DNA of 64,000 nucleotides from Mesorhizobium sp. B2-1-1. GTDB lineage: Bacteria; Pseudomonadota; Alphaproteobacteria; Rhizobiales; Rhizobiaceae. Shown here piece by piece: positions 18,684-28,664 of the stretch (position 1 is its first letter; the number at the start of each line of letters is the position of its first letter). Location of the stretch: positions 124,001-188,000 of the forward strand of contig NZ_CP083955.1 in the NCBI RefSeq assembly GCF_006442975.2. Reading direction: 5' to 3'. The notes under the pieces were generated by a model. The model was given only the letters and a program-made list of their open reading frames with translations, was not told where the DNA came from and did no database searches. Both the position numbers and the translations under genes were made by a program.

Positions 18684-21161
18684 ATGACCGAGCACACGAC
18701 AAATCCAGCCTCCAGTGGTGTCCTGTCCAACCGCGAGGCGTACGACATCCATGCCTATTGGCGTGCCGCCAACTATCTCACGATCGGCCAGATCTACCTG
18801 CTCGACAATCCACTGCTGCGCGAACCGTTGCGGCTGGAGCACGTCAAGCCACGCCTGCTCGGCCATTGGGGAACGTCGCCGGGGCTGAGTTTCATCTACG
18901 CCCACCTCAATCGCATGATCAGGCTCAGTGACGCGAATGTGATCTATGTCTGCGGACCTGGTCACGGCGGACCGGCAATGGTGGCGAACAGCTATCTTGA
19001 GGGCAGCTACAGTGAGCTCAATCCCGACATATCGATGGATGAGCAGGGGATGCGCAAACTTTTCCGCCAGTTCTCCTTTCCGGGCGGCATACCGAGCCAC
19101 GCGGCGCCCGACGTGCCGGGCTCGATCCATGAGGGCGGCGAACTGGGCTACGCGCTTTCTCATGCCTATGGCGCGGCCTTCGACAATCCCGATCTCGTGG
19201 TCGCCTGCGTCGTCGGCGACGGAGAGGCCGAGACCGGGCCGATGGCCACCGCATGGCATTCCAACAAGTTTCTGAATCCTGAGCGCGATGGAGCGGTTCT
19301 GCCGATCCTGCATCTGAACGGCTACAAAATCGCCAATCCGACCATTCTGGCCCGTATCCCAGAAGACGAATTGCGCTCGCTGTTCGTCGGCTATGGCTAT
19401 GAACCGCTGTTCGTCGAGGGGCACGAGCCGGCGCTGATGCATGAGCGCATGGCGAGCGTGCTCGACGATGCGTTCGACCGGATCCGTGCGATCCAGCAGA
19501 CCGCGCGGAGCGGTTCCGCAACAGGGACTTCGCGACCAAGATGGCCGATGATCGTGCTGCGCAGCCCCAAAGGCTGGACCGGACCGAAGGAGGTCGATGG
19601 ACTGAAGACCGAGAGCTTCTGGCGCTCGCACCAGGTTCCCTTGTCGGGCCTTGCGGAAAACCCGGCGCATCTCAAGCTGCTCGAGGACTGGCTGAGAAGC
19701 TACCGGCCCGAAGAACTGTTCGATGCAGCCGGCGCCCCTATTGAAGCGATCCGCGCTTCCGCCCCTGAGGGCACATGGCGCATGGGTGCCAACCCGCATG
19801 CCAATGGCGGCCTGCTGCGCAAGTCCCTCGTCCTGCCCCTAGTGCACGACCACGCGGTTGCGATCGAACGACCGGGCGCGGTGAAGACCGAATCGACACG
19901 GGCGATGGGCAAGTTCCTGCGCGCCGTCATGGAGCTGAACGAGGCGGCGCAGAACTTCCGCATCGTCGGTCCCGATGAGACGGCCTCGAACCGGCTTCAG
20001 GACGTGTTCGAGGTCACCGAGCGCGCCTGGATGGAAACGATCCTGCCCGAAGACGTTCATCTTGGCCGCGACGGCAGGGTCCTGGAGATTCTCTCGGAAC
20101 ACACATGCCAGGGTTGGCTCGAAGGCTACCTGCTCACCGGGCGGCACGGCTTGTTTTCCTGCTACGAGGCGTTCATTCACATTGTCGATTCCATGTTCAA
20201 TCAGCATGCCAAATGGCTGGATGCCTGCCGCGACATTCCGTGGCGTCGGCCGGTGGCGTCGCTGAACTATCTGCTGTCGAGCCATGTCTGGCACCAGGAG
20301 CACAATGGCTTCAGCCATCAGGATCCAGGCTTCATCGATGTCGCTCTCAACAAGAAAGCCGATATTGTGCGGGTCTACCTGCCGCCGGATGCCAACACCT
20401 TGCTGTGCGTGACCGATCACGTGCTGCAGACATGGAACCGCATCAACGTGATCGTCGCCGGCAAGCCGCCATCGTGGCAGTGGCTTTCAATGGACAAGGC
20501 CATCGTTCATTGCGGGACGGGTATCGGCATCTGGGACTGGGCTTCGACCGACAATGGCGAGGATCCTGACGTCGTGATGGCTTGCGCCGGCGACGTCCCG
20601 ACGCTCGAAACGCTGGCGGCCGTGCAGATCCTCAGGTATGCCATTCCCGAACTCAAGATCAGGGTGGTGAATGTCGTCGACCTGATGACCCTGCAACCCA
20701 AGGAGCATCACCCCCATGGGTTGTCGGACCGTGAATTCGACGCCCTGTTTACCTCGGAAAAGCCGGTGATCTTCGCCTATCACGGCTATCCCTGGACCAT
20801 CCATCGCCTGACTTACCGGCGCACCAATCACGACAACATCCATGTGCGCGGCTACAATGAGGAAGGCACGACGACAACGCCATTCGACATGACGGTGCTC
20901 AATGGCCTGGATCGATACCATCTCGTCCAGAGCGTCCTTGAGCGGCTGCCAAAGGGCAAGGGCGCCAATATCGGGCAGGTGCAGGAGATGGAAGGCAAAC
21001 TGATTGAGCATCGGGCCTATATCCGTGCTCATGGTCAGGATATGCCGGAGATCCTTGGCTGGAAATGGGAGCAGGGCATGGATGCGGCGCCAGACTTGCC
21101 CAATAAGCCGACGAGCGGGTTTCGGCGCACCACCGGGCCGAGAATGCGGACGGCTTCATGA
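18684..21161 (+). CDS. xfp: Xylulose-5-phosphate/fructose-6-phosphate phosphoketolase
   Basis: 825 aa from the ATG at 18684; the upstream in-frame extension to 18600 lacks family similarity. This thiamine-diphosphate enzyme cleaves xylulose 5-P (or fructose 6-P) with phosphate to acetyl phosphate and an aldose phosphate. Recognisable features include [18 protein letters not shown], the ThDP motif [20 protein letters not shown] and the C-terminal [14 protein letters not shown]. Its stop overlaps the start of ackA by four bases, so acetyl phosphate would feed directly into acetate kinase to yield ATP. Confidence 0.96.
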   Translation: MTEHTTNPASSGVLSNREAYDIHAYWRAANYLTIGQIYLLDNPLLREPLRLEHVKPRLLGHWGTSPGLSFIYAHLNRMIRLSDANVIYVCGPGHGGPAMVANSYLEGSYSELNPDISMDEQGMRKLFRQFSFPGGIPSHAAPDVPGSIHEGGELGYALSHAYGAAFDNPDLVVACVVGDGEAETGPMATAWHSNKFLNPERDGAVLPILHLNGYKIANPTILARIPEDELRSLFVGYGYEPLFVEGHEPALMHERMASVLDDAFDRIRAIQQTARSGSATGTSRPRWPMIVLRSPKGWTGPKEVDGLKTESFWRSHQVPLSGLAENPAHLKLLEDWLRSYRPEELFDAAGAPIEAIRASAPEGTWRMGANPHANGGLLRKSLVLPLVHDHAVAIERPGAVKTESTRAMGKFLRAVMELNEAAQNFRIVGPDETASNRLQDVFEVTERAWMETILPEDVHLGRDGRVLEILSEHTCQGWLEGYLLTGRHGLFSCYEAFIHIVDSMFNQHAKWLDACRDIPWRRPVASLNYLLSSHVWHQEHNGFSHQDPGFIDVALNKKADIVRVYLPPDANTLLCVTDHVLQTWNRINVIVAGKPPSWQWLSMDKAIVHCGTGIGIWDWASTDNGEDPDVVMACAGDVPTLETLAAVQILRYAIPELKIRVVNVVDLMTLQPKEHHPHGLSDREFDALFTSEKPVIFAYHGYPWTIHRLTYRRTNHDNIHVRGYNEEGTTTTPFDMTVLNGLDRYHLVQSVLERLPKGKGANIGQVQEMEGKLIEHRAYIRAHGQDMPEILGWKWEQGMDAAPDLPNKPTSGFRRTTGPRMRTAS

Positions 21162-22324
21162 GTGATGCGTTCCTTGTCCTGAACAGCGGGTCATCGAGCT
21201 TGAAATTCGCGGTGTTCGAGGCAAGCGCCGAGCTTTCCGAGCTGCTGCGCGGCAGTATTTCGTCGCTCGCACGGCATCCGCGCCTGCACGTCGCGGCCGC
21301 GGCCGGATCCCCCGAGATCGACATCAGCCTGGGCGAAAAATCGATCGATGTTGCCAAAGCCTTCTCAACGGTCGCTGCGCTGCTCGCCGATCGCAACCTT
21401 CTTGGCCGCATCAACAGGGTCGGGCATAGGATCGTCCATGGCGGGCGCGACTTCACCCAAGCGACGCTGCTCGACACGGACGCGCTCGAGGCACTACAGC
21501 TGCTGGAGCCGCTGGCGCCCATCCATCAAAGGATCAATCTCGAGATCGTTGCCCGGGCTGCAGAGCTCCTCCCGCGGGCGCGTCAGGTCGGATGCTTCGA
21601 CACTGCGTTTCATGCGAGCCGGCCAGCACTTGTCAAGATCTACGGGCTGCCGCGCGCGATGACCGAGGCGGGCATCGTTTCCTATGGTTTTCACGGCCTG
21701 TCCTACAGCCATATCGCTGCGAAGCTGCGCGAGCGCTACGGTGCGGCCGCCGGCGGTCGGGTGATCGTCGCCCATCTCGGCAGCGGCGCCAGCCTCTGCG
21801 CGATGAAGGCTGGACGCAGTGTCGCCACGACGATGGGGTTCTCGACGCTTGACGGCCTCGTCATGAGCACCCGCTGCGGCGTGCTGGACCCGGGCGTCAT
21901 CCTGTATTTGCTGCAGGAGAGGAGGCTGTCGAGCGAAGACCTGGCCAGCCTTCTCTACGAACGTTCGGGCCTGCTGGGCGTCTCCGGCATTTCTGGAGAC
22001 ATGCAGGTTCTGCTGGGCGCAAAAGAGCCTTCGGCCGTTCAAGCCGTCGACCTATTTGTTTATCGTGTCGGACGTGAAATCGGCTCGCTTGCCGCCGCGC
22101 TTGGCGGGCTCGACACGCTGGTGTTCACCGCTGGCATCGGCGAACACGCGCCACTGATCCGGCACAGGATCTGCGAAGCAGCTGCGTGGCTTGGCGTCGA
22201 GCTCGATGAGCATTTGAACCAGAAAGGTGCGGAGAGTGTCAGCGCGCCAAATTCGCGCGTCGACATTCTCGTCATTCCGGCCGGTGAGGAACAGGCCGTT
22301 GCCCGCGAGACGCTGGCATTCTGA
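21158..22324 (+). CDS. ackA: Acetate kinase
   Basis: 388 aa enzyme interconverting acetyl phosphate plus ADP with acetate plus ATP. Family motifs are [13 protein letters not shown] at the N-terminus, [35 protein letters not shown] and the C-terminal [13 protein letters not shown]. It is translationally coupled to phosphoketolase (ATGA-type overlap at 21158-21161). Together they form a short pathway from pentose phosphate to acetate that produces ATP without respiration, in keeping with the low-oxygen theme of the island. Confidence 0.96.
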   Translation: MSDAFLVLNSGSSSLKFAVFEASAELSELLRGSISSLARHPRLHVAAAAGSPEIDISLGEKSIDVAKAFSTVAALLADRNLLGRINRVGHRIVHGGRDFTQATLLDTDALEALQLLEPLAPIHQRINLEIVARAAELLPRARQVGCFDTAFHASRPALVKIYGLPRAMTEAGIVSYGFHGLSYSHIAAKLRERYGAAAGGRVIVAHLGSGASLCAMKAGRSVATTMGFSTLDGLVMSTRCGVLDPGVILYLLQERRLSSEDLASLLYERSGLLGVSGISGDMQVLLGAKEPSAVQAVDLFVYRVGREIGSLAAALGGLDTLVFTAGIGEHAPLIRHRICEAAAWLGVELDEHLNQKGAESVSAPNSRVDILVIPAGEEQAVARETLAF

Positions 22325-22357
22325 GCGGTCTGTCTGCCGCTGGAACCGCGTGCCCAG

Positions 22358-22873
22358 CTACTTCGGCAACTTGGCCCCTCGCTTGCGTTGCACCAGCACG
22401 AGGGTTGCGTCATCCGGATCCGTCGTGACGGTGAAGCCCATCTCGCGCTCAAGCTCGATTGCCGCACGGTTTTCCCGGTGTTCGATCGACTCGATGGTTT
22501 CGAGACCGAGCTCATCCGCGTAGCGCGCAATGTGGGCGAGCAATTCCCAGCTGACGCCCAGTTGCTTGCGGTCATCGCGAATGCAGACAGCGACCTCGCC
22601 ACGCCGGTCGGCCGGATCGCTGGCCAGTGTCGCCACCGCGATCAGCATTCCGTCTGGTGCGAATGCAAGAAAATTATGGATGTGCGCATCATCGGACCGC
22701 GTCATTGCCACCAGCCGTTCGTGCGAAACTTCCCGCACGGCGCCGAGAAAGCGGAAGCGCAGATCTTCAGGGGTCACATGGGTGAAAAACTCAGCCAGTG
22801 CCGGCTCGTCCTCGGGGCGCGCGCCGCGCACTTGGAAACAGAATCCCGTGTGGGTGGTGAGCGTCTTGTTCAT
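22358..22873 (-). CDS. GNAT-family N-acetyltransferase
   Basis: 171 aa. The fold is GNAT, beginning with FQVRGARPEDEPALAEFF and the phrase VTPEDLRFRFLGAV. An acetyl-CoA loop follows near DDRKQLGVSWELLAHI. Its closest relative visible in this window is the C-terminal GNAT domain of the 892-residue synthetase fusion (41593-44271), which has the same ISPDDLRLRFLSP-type opening. That resemblance suggests protein-lysine acetylation rather than antibiotic modification, but the substrate is unknown. It converges with ackA. Confidence 0.85.
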   Translation of the reverse strand: MNKTLTTHTGFCFQVRGARPEDEPALAEFFTHVTPEDLRFRFLGAVREVSHERLVAMTRSDDAHIHNFLAFAPDGMLIAVATLASDPADRRGEVAVCIRDDRKQLGVSWELLAHIARYADELGLETIESIEHRENRAAIELEREMGFTVTTDPDDATLVLVQRKRGAKLPK

Positions 22874-22924
22874 CGTCTCAAATCCTTGGGTGTTGTCTGG
22901 CGTCGTCGCAGCGGCGAGGGTGGG

Positions 22925-23563
22925 TTATTCACCCATGTCCAAAAGCACGTCCTGCTTGAGGATTTCGATGCTGCGCAAACCGAGCAGGCGAATGACGCCT
23001 TTGTCCTTCAGTCGGGTGAAGACCCGCGACACCGTCTCGATGGTGAGGCCGAGATAGTCGCCAATATCCAGTCGCGACATCGGCAAGTCGACCTGGCGCA
23101 AGCCGCCCTGCCGTTCCGTCATGTCGACTAGGAACGCTGCGACCCGTTCGATGGCGTTCTGGCGGCCAAGGACCAGCAGATGTTCCTGAGCTCTGATCAA
23201 GCCCTTGAGCGCAAGCGGCAGCAACTGGCGGGACATGTCCGCGGCCGCAGCGATCCGGACAACGCGGATACCGGTCGCGTTGATGGCCTCGGCGAAGAAA
23301 TGATGGGTGGCCTCGGCCTCGAAGCCGAAAGTCTCTCCGGCCATGTGGAAGGCGCTGATCTGCCGGCGGCCGTCGGCGAGCAGCCGGTAGACACGCACCG
23401 CGCCGAATTCGACCTGGTAAAGGGGTCCTGCCTTTTCGCCTTGGGCGTAGATCTCCGTGCCAGCCGGGAAGAAGCTGACCGGTTGCGCCATAGCCCCATC
23501 GAGGAGAGCGAAAGGGCTCGGCTGCGTTGGCAGTTCAATCTTGGCGATCTGTTGAGCGTACAT
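22925..23563 (-). CDS. fixK: Crp/Fnr-family regulator, FixK type
   Basis: 212 aa from the ATG at 23563 (a start at 23596 is also open). It has a cyclic-nucleotide-like beta roll with the FFPAGTEIYAQGE, FGAVRVYRLLADGRRQISAF and GETFGFEAE pattern. The C-terminal helix-turn-helix contains SRLDIGDYLGLTIETVSRVFTRL, whose E-x2-SR recognition helix matches proteins that read TTGAT-N4-ATCAA. The protein contains no cysteine at all, so it cannot carry the FNR iron-sulfur cluster. This is FixK-like and implies that oxygen is sensed elsewhere, by FixL. It is the obvious candidate reader of the many boxes in this window. Confidence 0.85.
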   Translation of the reverse strand: MYAQQIAKIELPTQPSPFALLDGAMAQPVSFFPAGTEIYAQGEKAGPLYQVEFGAVRVYRLLADGRRQISAFHMAGETFGFEAEATHHFFAEAINATGIRVVRIAAAADMSRQLLPLALKGLIRAQEHLLVLGRQNAIERVAAFLVDMTERQGGLRQVDLPMSRLDIGDYLGLTIETVSRVFTRLKDKGVIRLLGLRSIEILKQDVLLDMGE

Positions 23564-23629
23564 GGCTGTGTTCCCGGTTGATCCGTAACACAGCAATCGC
23601 GCGAATCCGCAGATCGCGAAATTCGGTTA

Positions 23630-23651
23630 TGTCCCTAAGGGAAACCACCTA
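23630..23651 (-). promoter_or_regulatory. Possible FixJ-binding region upstream of fixK
   Basis: Read on the minus strand, this stretch contains GGTGGTTTCCCTTAGGGACA, which resembles the GTTTCCC-type core I associate with FixJ-activated fixK promoters. It lies 67-88 bases before the fixK ATG. This rests on remembered consensus and position only. Confidence 0.45.
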
Positions 23652-23795
23652 ATCCGTTCAGGCTGGCCCGTTGCATCGGCGAATGGCCATCCAGAACCGG
23701 GTGTCCGTTCGGCATTTGAACGATAGCCTTTGCGGTAGGTCAAGGCCCGCTCTATTCACCTGATTAAAGATGTTGGGAACGAGGGAAACACCCAA

Positions 23796-26363
23796 ATGTC
23801 CCAATCCACCCGACCCACTATCGCTTTGTCTGGTCTCAGCGAGGTCGAGGCACAAGCCAGGCTCGCCCTCGATGGTTTCAACGAACTGCCCAGATCGAAC
23901 CGGCGGACGCCGCTGCGGATTGCCTTCGAAGTCGTGCGCGAACCGATGCTGGCCCTTCTGTTGGGCGGAGGTGCCGTTTACCTGCTGCTTGGGGATCTGC
24001 ATGAGGCGTTGATCCTGGCTGCTTTTGCCACCTTGTCGGTGGGGATAACCATCGTACAGGAAGCGCGGACAGAACGCGTTCTGGAGGCGTTGCGCGACCT
24101 GACAAGCCCGCGTGCCCTGGTGATACGCGACGGTGAACGTAGGCGCATTGCAGGGCGCGAGGTCGTGCGCGGCGATCTGGTGGTGCTGGGCGAGGGCGAT
24201 CGGGTGCCGGCCGACGTCTTGCTGATCCAAAGCCTGGATCTCCAGACCGATGAATCGCTGCTGACCGGTGAGTCGGTTCCGGTGCGCAAGTTTGCAGCCA
24301 AGGATGGCGACCCGCCAGCCGAACGCCGCCCAGGCGGCGACGACCTGCCTTTCGCATTTTCCGGATCACTCGTGGTGCGCGGTTCGGGCATTGGCGAAGT
24401 TCTGGCAACCGGGCCGCTGAGCCAAATCGGTGCGATCGGCCAATCGCTCAGCATTATGGAGACCGAAGCACCCCGCTTGCAGCGACAGACGAAACGTCTT
24501 GTCGGCATCTTCGCACTGGTCGGTGGTGCGGTCAGCGTTCTGGCGGTCGTGCTTTATGGCGTTTTGCGGGGCGGGTGGCTCGACGCGGTCCTTGCTGGCA
24601 TCGCGCTGGGCATGTCGATGCTGCCCGAGGAATTCCCGATGGTGTTGACCATCTTCATGGCCATGGGCGCCTGGCGCATCTCGCAGGCGCGCGTGCTCAC
24701 CCGTCGTGCGGCGGCGATCGAAACGCTTGGCTCGGCGACAGTTCTCTGCACCGACAAGACCGGAACGTTGACCGAAAACCGCATGACAATCGCGGAGCTG
24801 AGAACGCCTGACGGCAAACGGTTCCGGTTACCGGACAACATGAATGCCGGGATGCCGGCGGCCTTTGGCGAGCTGGTCGAGCTTGGTGTGCTCGCCAGCG
24901 CCGAAATTCCTTTTGATCCGATGGAAAAGGCATTTCACACCCTTTCGCAGGAGCGATCACCCAGTCGCAAGGATCTGGACAGTGTTGATCGGAAACTTGT
25001 CCGCGCCTATGGGTTGCGTCCCGAGCTGCTGGCCATGTCGAATGCTTGGCGATCACCGGCTGACGGCAGCGACTGTCTGGTCGCCGCCAAGGGCTCGCCG
25101 GAGGCCATAGCGGCACTCTGTCGTCTGAGCGCGGAGCGCTTCGCTTCGATCAAGGCTTCCGTGGACGCCATGGCGACCGAAGGACTGCGCGTCCTCGGGG
25201 TGGCCCGAGCCAGTCATTGTGCTGGTGAACTGCCAGAAAGGCAGACAGGCTTCGATTTCGAGTTCATGGGCCTCGTCGGGCTGGCTGACCCCCTCCGCCC
25301 GGAGGTTCCGGATGCCGTGAACAACTGCCGGTCCGCTGGAATCAGAGTGGTCATGATCACGGGGGATTATCCGGCGACCGCCAGAGCAATAGCCAGTCAG
25401 GCTGGGCTCGATTTCAACGACGTCGTGACCGGTGAAACGCTCAAGACAATGGACGATGCGGCACTTTGCGCGCGCGTCAAGACCGCCACAGTGTTCGCGC
25501 GGATCACGCCCGAGCAGAAACTGGCGATCGTCAGAGCGTTGAAGGCCAATGGCGAGATCGTCGGCATGACAGGAGACGGCGTCAACGACGCCCCCTCGCT
25601 GAAAGCGGCCAACATCGGCATTGCCATGGGAGGTCGCGGCACCGACGTCGCGCGCGAGGCTTCATCCATTGTCCTTCTCGACGACGACTTCGGGTCGATC
25701 GTCAAAGCCATACGGCTGGGCCGCCGCATCTACGACAATTTGCGCAAGGCCATGGGCTTCATTCTTGCCGTGCATGTGCCGATCGCTGGGCTGGCCCTTC
25801 TTCCTCTGCTGTTTGGCCTGCCCATTCTGTTCGGACCGATGCACATAGCCTTTCTGGAAATGGTGATCGATCCGGTGTGTTCCTTGGTCTTTGAAGCCGA
25901 GACCGAGGAAGATGACGTCATGAATCGCCCTCCACGAGATCCGCAAGCATCGCTCTTTTCGCGCTCGCTCATAGCCTGGAGCGTTGTGCAGGGCCTGCTG
26001 GCGTTCGCACTTGTCGCAAGCATCTTCCTTTTTGCCTTCCACTGGGGAATGCCGGAGAACGAAATTCGCGCCTTGACGTTTTTTTCGCTGGTCCTCTCGA
26101 TCGTCGGCCTGATCTTCGTCAACCGTACGTTCGGCGACTCGCTGCTGATTGCGTTGTTCCGGCCCAATCGATCGCTTGCTCTTGTCGTCGTGGTGGTTGC
26201 TGCAGCGCTGGGCGGGACACTTCTCTGGCCATTCGCCAGTGGTCTCTTCCAGTTCGGACCGCTGCACCTTGACGACCTCTCGATGACGCTGGCGGCAGGA
26301 GCCGCAGTGCTGGTCTGCCTTGAGTTCCTGAAGCATTTCTGGAGAGGGTGGTTAAAAGCCTGA
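23796..26363 (+). CDS. Cation-translocating P-type ATPase (P2-like)
   Basis: 855 aa polytopic ATPase. It has an N-terminal cation-ATPase domain (GLSEVEAQARLALDGFNELP), the TGES actuator loop (LLTGESVPV), the phosphorylation motif DKTGTLTEN, and the hinge TGDGVNDAPSLKAANIGIAMG. The M4 motif reads MLPEEFPM rather than the PEGLP of classical calcium pumps, so the ion is uncertain. The C-terminal cation-ATPase domain is complete, with about ten membrane segments in total. It is divergent from the FixK-type gene, and no clear box precedes it. Confidence 0.9.
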   Translation: MSQSTRPTIALSGLSEVEAQARLALDGFNELPRSNRRTPLRIAFEVVREPMLALLLGGGAVYLLLGDLHEALILAAFATLSVGITIVQEARTERVLEALRDLTSPRALVIRDGERRRIAGREVVRGDLVVLGEGDRVPADVLLIQSLDLQTDESLLTGESVPVRKFAAKDGDPPAERRPGGDDLPFAFSGSLVVRGSGIGEVLATGPLSQIGAIGQSLSIMETEAPRLQRQTKRLVGIFALVGGAVSVLAVVLYGVLRGGWLDAVLAGIALGMSMLPEEFPMVLTIFMAMGAWRISQARVLTRRAAAIETLGSATVLCTDKTGTLTENRMTIAELRTPDGKRFRLPDNMNAGMPAAFGELVELGVLASAEIPFDPMEKAFHTLSQERSPSRKDLDSVDRKLVRAYGLRPELLAMSNAWRSPADGSDCLVAAKGSPEAIAALCRLSAERFASIKASVDAMATEGLRVLGVARASHCAGELPERQTGFDFEFMGLVGLADPLRPEVPDAVNNCRSAGIRVVMITGDYPATARAIASQAGLDFNDVVTGETLKTMDDAALCARVKTATVFARITPEQKLAIVRALKANGEIVGMTGDGVNDAPSLKAANIGIAMGGRGTDVAREASSIVLLDDDFGSIVKAIRLGRRIYDNLRKAMGFILAVHVPIAGLALLPLLFGLPILFGPMHIAFLEMVIDPVCSLVFEAETEEDDVMNRPPRDPQASLFSRSLIAWSVVQGLLAFALVASIFLFAFHWGMPENEIRALTFFSLVLSIVGLIFVNRTFGDSLLIALFRPNRSLALVVVVVAAALGGTLLWPFASGLFQFGPLHLDDLSMTLAAGAAVLVCLEFLKHFWRGWLKA

Positions 26364-26483
26364 CCGCGCCATTGGTGCTGACCCTGCGGGTTTCACCAAG
26401 CCGCGCTAACCTTGCCTACGAGATGGTTGGGTACAAATCCGCCGGTTTAGGAGGCGTTTTGACGCCGCCGCCGTCACCTTGTC

Positions 26484-26818
26484 TTGGCCGTTCTGGCCTC
26501 GGGTTCGCAAGATGCCGTAGAGCGTTTGCAGGATCCGTTCGACCTCCGTGTGGCTCACCCAGGTTTCCGGATGCTCGGCGGCTACGCCCTCGCCCCCGGC
26601 GTTCTCCTGGTTGCGCTGGCAATCACCGCGTTACGCGCGCGCCATGCGATCGCGGTGGCCGGCGTTCTGATCGGAGGAGCGTCGTCCATCGGCTTGATGT
26701 CGGCGGTCAACTTCACAATCGGCTCCGACTTTAGGTGGCCACTCTTCGCCCGCGACTGGTCTGGGCCGTCAGCCTCATCGTCTATGGGCTCGAAAGCTCC
26801 CGCAACGACAATCGCTGA
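26484..26818 (+). pseudogene. Remnant of a small membrane protein
   Basis: A hydrophobic open frame contains GGYALAPGVLLVALAITAL, AGVLIGGASSIGLMSAV and NFTIGSDFRWPLFA. It shifts frame at about 26746-26758 and continues as WAVSLIVYGLESSRND, ending at the TGA at 26816-26818. The N-terminal boundary is unclear. The two halves read like one short multi-helix protein with one base lost. I do not recognise the family. Confidence 0.4.
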
Positions 26819-26837
26819 CAAATAAGGAACCCACCCC

Positions 26838-26972
26838 ATGAACACCAACAACGTGCACCGCATGTTCGATCCCCCGACCGGGTCCGAACCAGAACCGAAG
26901 GCCGAGGCAGGCGGATTTTGGACTTCGAAGGCCGGTCTGGTCACGATCGCTTTCCTGCTGATCGCCGCTTAG
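26838..26972 (+). CDS. Truncated small membrane protein, DUF2933-like
   Basis: 44 aa. The sequence GGFWTSKAGLVTIAFLLIAA matches the start of DUF2933 proteins, which continue for another 30 residues or so with FLLTEH and a second hydrophobic segment. Here it stops at TAG 26970-26972. Seven bases later begins an N-terminally truncated cation efflux gene. Both lost sequence at this point, suggesting a deletion junction. Confidence 0.5.
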   Translation: MNTNNVHRMFDPPTGSEPEPKAEAGGFWTSKAGLVTIAFLLIAA

Positions 26973-26978
26973 CGGAGC

Positions 26979-28115
26979 GTGATCTCCGATATGCTCGATA
27001 GCCTTATGTCGGAACGGCAAGGCTGCGGTCGACACGAATGGCAGCAACTGGCGAAATGGCGGGTGGACAACAGTGGACGACATTTGTTGGGAGAGGGGTT
27101 TCGACGGACCTTCACCTACGGCCTTGGCCGGGTCGAGGATCTGGCCGGCATCATCATCGTCCTGATTATCCTCTTCAGTGCCATCGTCGCCGGCTATGAG
27201 GCGATCGACAGGTTGATCCATCCCCAAGCCATCAGCTTCCTCGGCTGGGTTGCCGCCGCCGGCCTGGTCGGTTTCCTGGGCAATGAGGCTGTCGCGGTAT
27301 TCCGCATCCGCGTCGGCCGCGAGATAAACAGCGCGGCCCTGATCGCCGACGGCTATCACGCCCGCACCGATGGCTTCACCAGCCTTGCGGTGGTGCTTGG
27401 CGCGGCCGGCGTCTGGCTAGGCTTCCCGCTCGCGGACCCGATCATCGGCCTTTTGATCACTGTGGCTATCCTCGCCATCGTCTGGCAGTCCTCAAAGGCG
27501 GTGCTGACACGCATGCTGGATGGCGTCGAGCCGGGCATCGTCGAGGAAATCCATCATGCGGCTGAACATGTGGGGGGCATCCAACGGGTCGCCCAGGTGC
27601 GGGCGCGCTGGATAGGCCACAGGCTGCACGCCGATATCGCCATCAAGGTGGCCGAGACAGCGAGCGCAAAGGATGTGGTCGGCATCGCGGAGGCTTTGAG
27701 AGGGGAGCTGTTCGACCACCTGCCGGCGCTCTCGGAGGCGAACATCCGTCTGGAAGGCGAAGTCGGATCCGTGGCGGGCGGTTCGGCCCACGCCGATCAT
27801 GCGCCGGAGCCTTTCAAGGTCGTCAGCGACCTGGCAACGGGAACGCTCGAAATCGTCGATACGCCCGCTGGCGAGCGCTTCCGTCTCACCATCGACAGCC
27901 ATGCCGACGATCTAGGGGCGACCGTGATCATCGACCGGTCCGAAGATCCCGAGACGCTTTCGCTCGGGCCTGTCGCCGGCAATCACCACCGTCGTGAAAG
28001 CAGCGTCGCCCCCGCCGAGCCGCACGAGTTCGAGGCGAGGCTGATCCTGACCTCAAAGGGCAAGCAACAGGTCCTGCCGTTCAAGATGGTTGAGCCGGAA
28101 GGCCACAAACACTGA
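26979..28115 (+). CDS. Cation diffusion facilitator family transporter, N-terminally truncated
   Basis: 378 aa from a GTG. After about 40 unrelated residues the protein enters the CDF fold at the TM2-TM3 loop (TFTYGLGRVEDLAG). TM3-TM6 follow, with the second half of the metal site (DGYHARTDGFTS, H-x3-D) and the cytoplasmic domain (VGGIQRVAQVRARWIGHRLHADI). TM1 and TM2 with the first aspartate pair are missing, so transport is doubtful. The tail beyond residue 265 is an extra domain of about 100 residues ending in a His-containing stretch, unusual for CDF proteins. Confidence 0.8.
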   Translation: MISDMLDSLMSERQGCGRHEWQQLAKWRVDNSGRHLLGEGFRRTFTYGLGRVEDLAGIIIVLIILFSAIVAGYEAIDRLIHPQAISFLGWVAAAGLVGFLGNEAVAVFRIRVGREINSAALIADGYHARTDGFTSLAVVLGAAGVWLGFPLADPIIGLLITVAILAIVWQSSKAVLTRMLDGVEPGIVEEIHHAAEHVGGIQRVAQVRARWIGHRLHADIAIKVAETASAKDVVGIAEALRGELFDHLPALSEANIRLEGEVGSVAGGSAHADHAPEPFKVVSDLATGTLEIVDTPAGERFRLTIDSHADDLGATVIIDRSEDPETLSLGPVAGNHHRRESSVAPAEPHEFEARLILTSKGKQQVLPFKMVEPEGHKH

Positions 28116-28168
28116 TCCTACTACTGGCGTGGCACCTTACGCCGCCCAAGCATCCCGAGAAGATAATC

Positions 28169-28332
28169 ATGCTGGAAGTTCTCGCCGATCGCACCTATCG
28201 GCATCTGTTCATGGCGCAGGTCATCGCGCTCATCGGCACCGGCCTCGCCACTGTCGCGCTCGGGCTTCTCGCCTATGATCTTGCCGGCGCAGATGCGGGC
28301 GCGGTGCTCGGCACTGCGCTCGCCATCGACTG
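28169..28332 (+). pseudogene. MFS transporter N-terminal remnant
   Basis: Starts at ATG 28169 and reads LADRTYRHLFMAQVIALIGTG and LATVALGLLAYDLAGADAG, a typical first and second helix of a major facilitator transporter. Similarity ends at about 28332, where the sequence joins the 5' end of a universal stress gene in the opposite orientation. Only about 54 residues of roughly 400 remain. Confidence 0.65.
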
Positions 28333-28334
28333 CT

Positions 28335-28502
28335 CCCACAAACTGCGCGGCCAGCTCGGCGCCTTCCGGAGCCATTGTCACCGGCAGCGGAGCTTCGGCC
28401 GCGCAAAAAGCCTATCAACCGGGCGAGGTCGATACCTACCCTGGCAATGGGCTCGATCGGACCGTCAATGTCCACGTTCAAGCGAATGGATTTGTAGCTC
28501 AT
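28335..28502 (-). pseudogene. Universal stress protein N-terminal remnant
   Basis: On the minus strand the ATG at 28502 begins MSYKSIRLNVDIDGPIEPIARVGIDLA. This is the strand-1/helix-1 signature of the tandem universal stress proteins found intact elsewhere in this island (compare MSYKSIIANLAVDTPPAAIV at 55805). The frame then shifts and the gene stops where the MFS remnant begins. Its FixK-type box survives upstream. Confidence 0.65.
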
Positions 28503-28558
28503 CCGCCGGCGCCCCGTTCGCGTTTCCAGGAGCAACCTAACGTGCGACGCGGCTTGCC

Positions 28559-28572
28559 TTGACGGCGATCAA
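28559..28572 (-). promoter_or_regulatory. Orphan FixK-type box before USP remnant
   Basis: TTGACGGCGATCAA fits TTG(A/C)-N6-(T/G)CAA. It is 56 bases before the remnant start codon, the same spacing as for intact targets. Confidence 0.55.
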
Positions 28573-28664
28573 GCGATGCGCATGACGATGAATTTTAGAG
28601 GTACTGGGATCTCAGCGAGCAACCCGGCTGGAAAAATGCTCGAAGGCCTTGAAGGCCGGACGGC

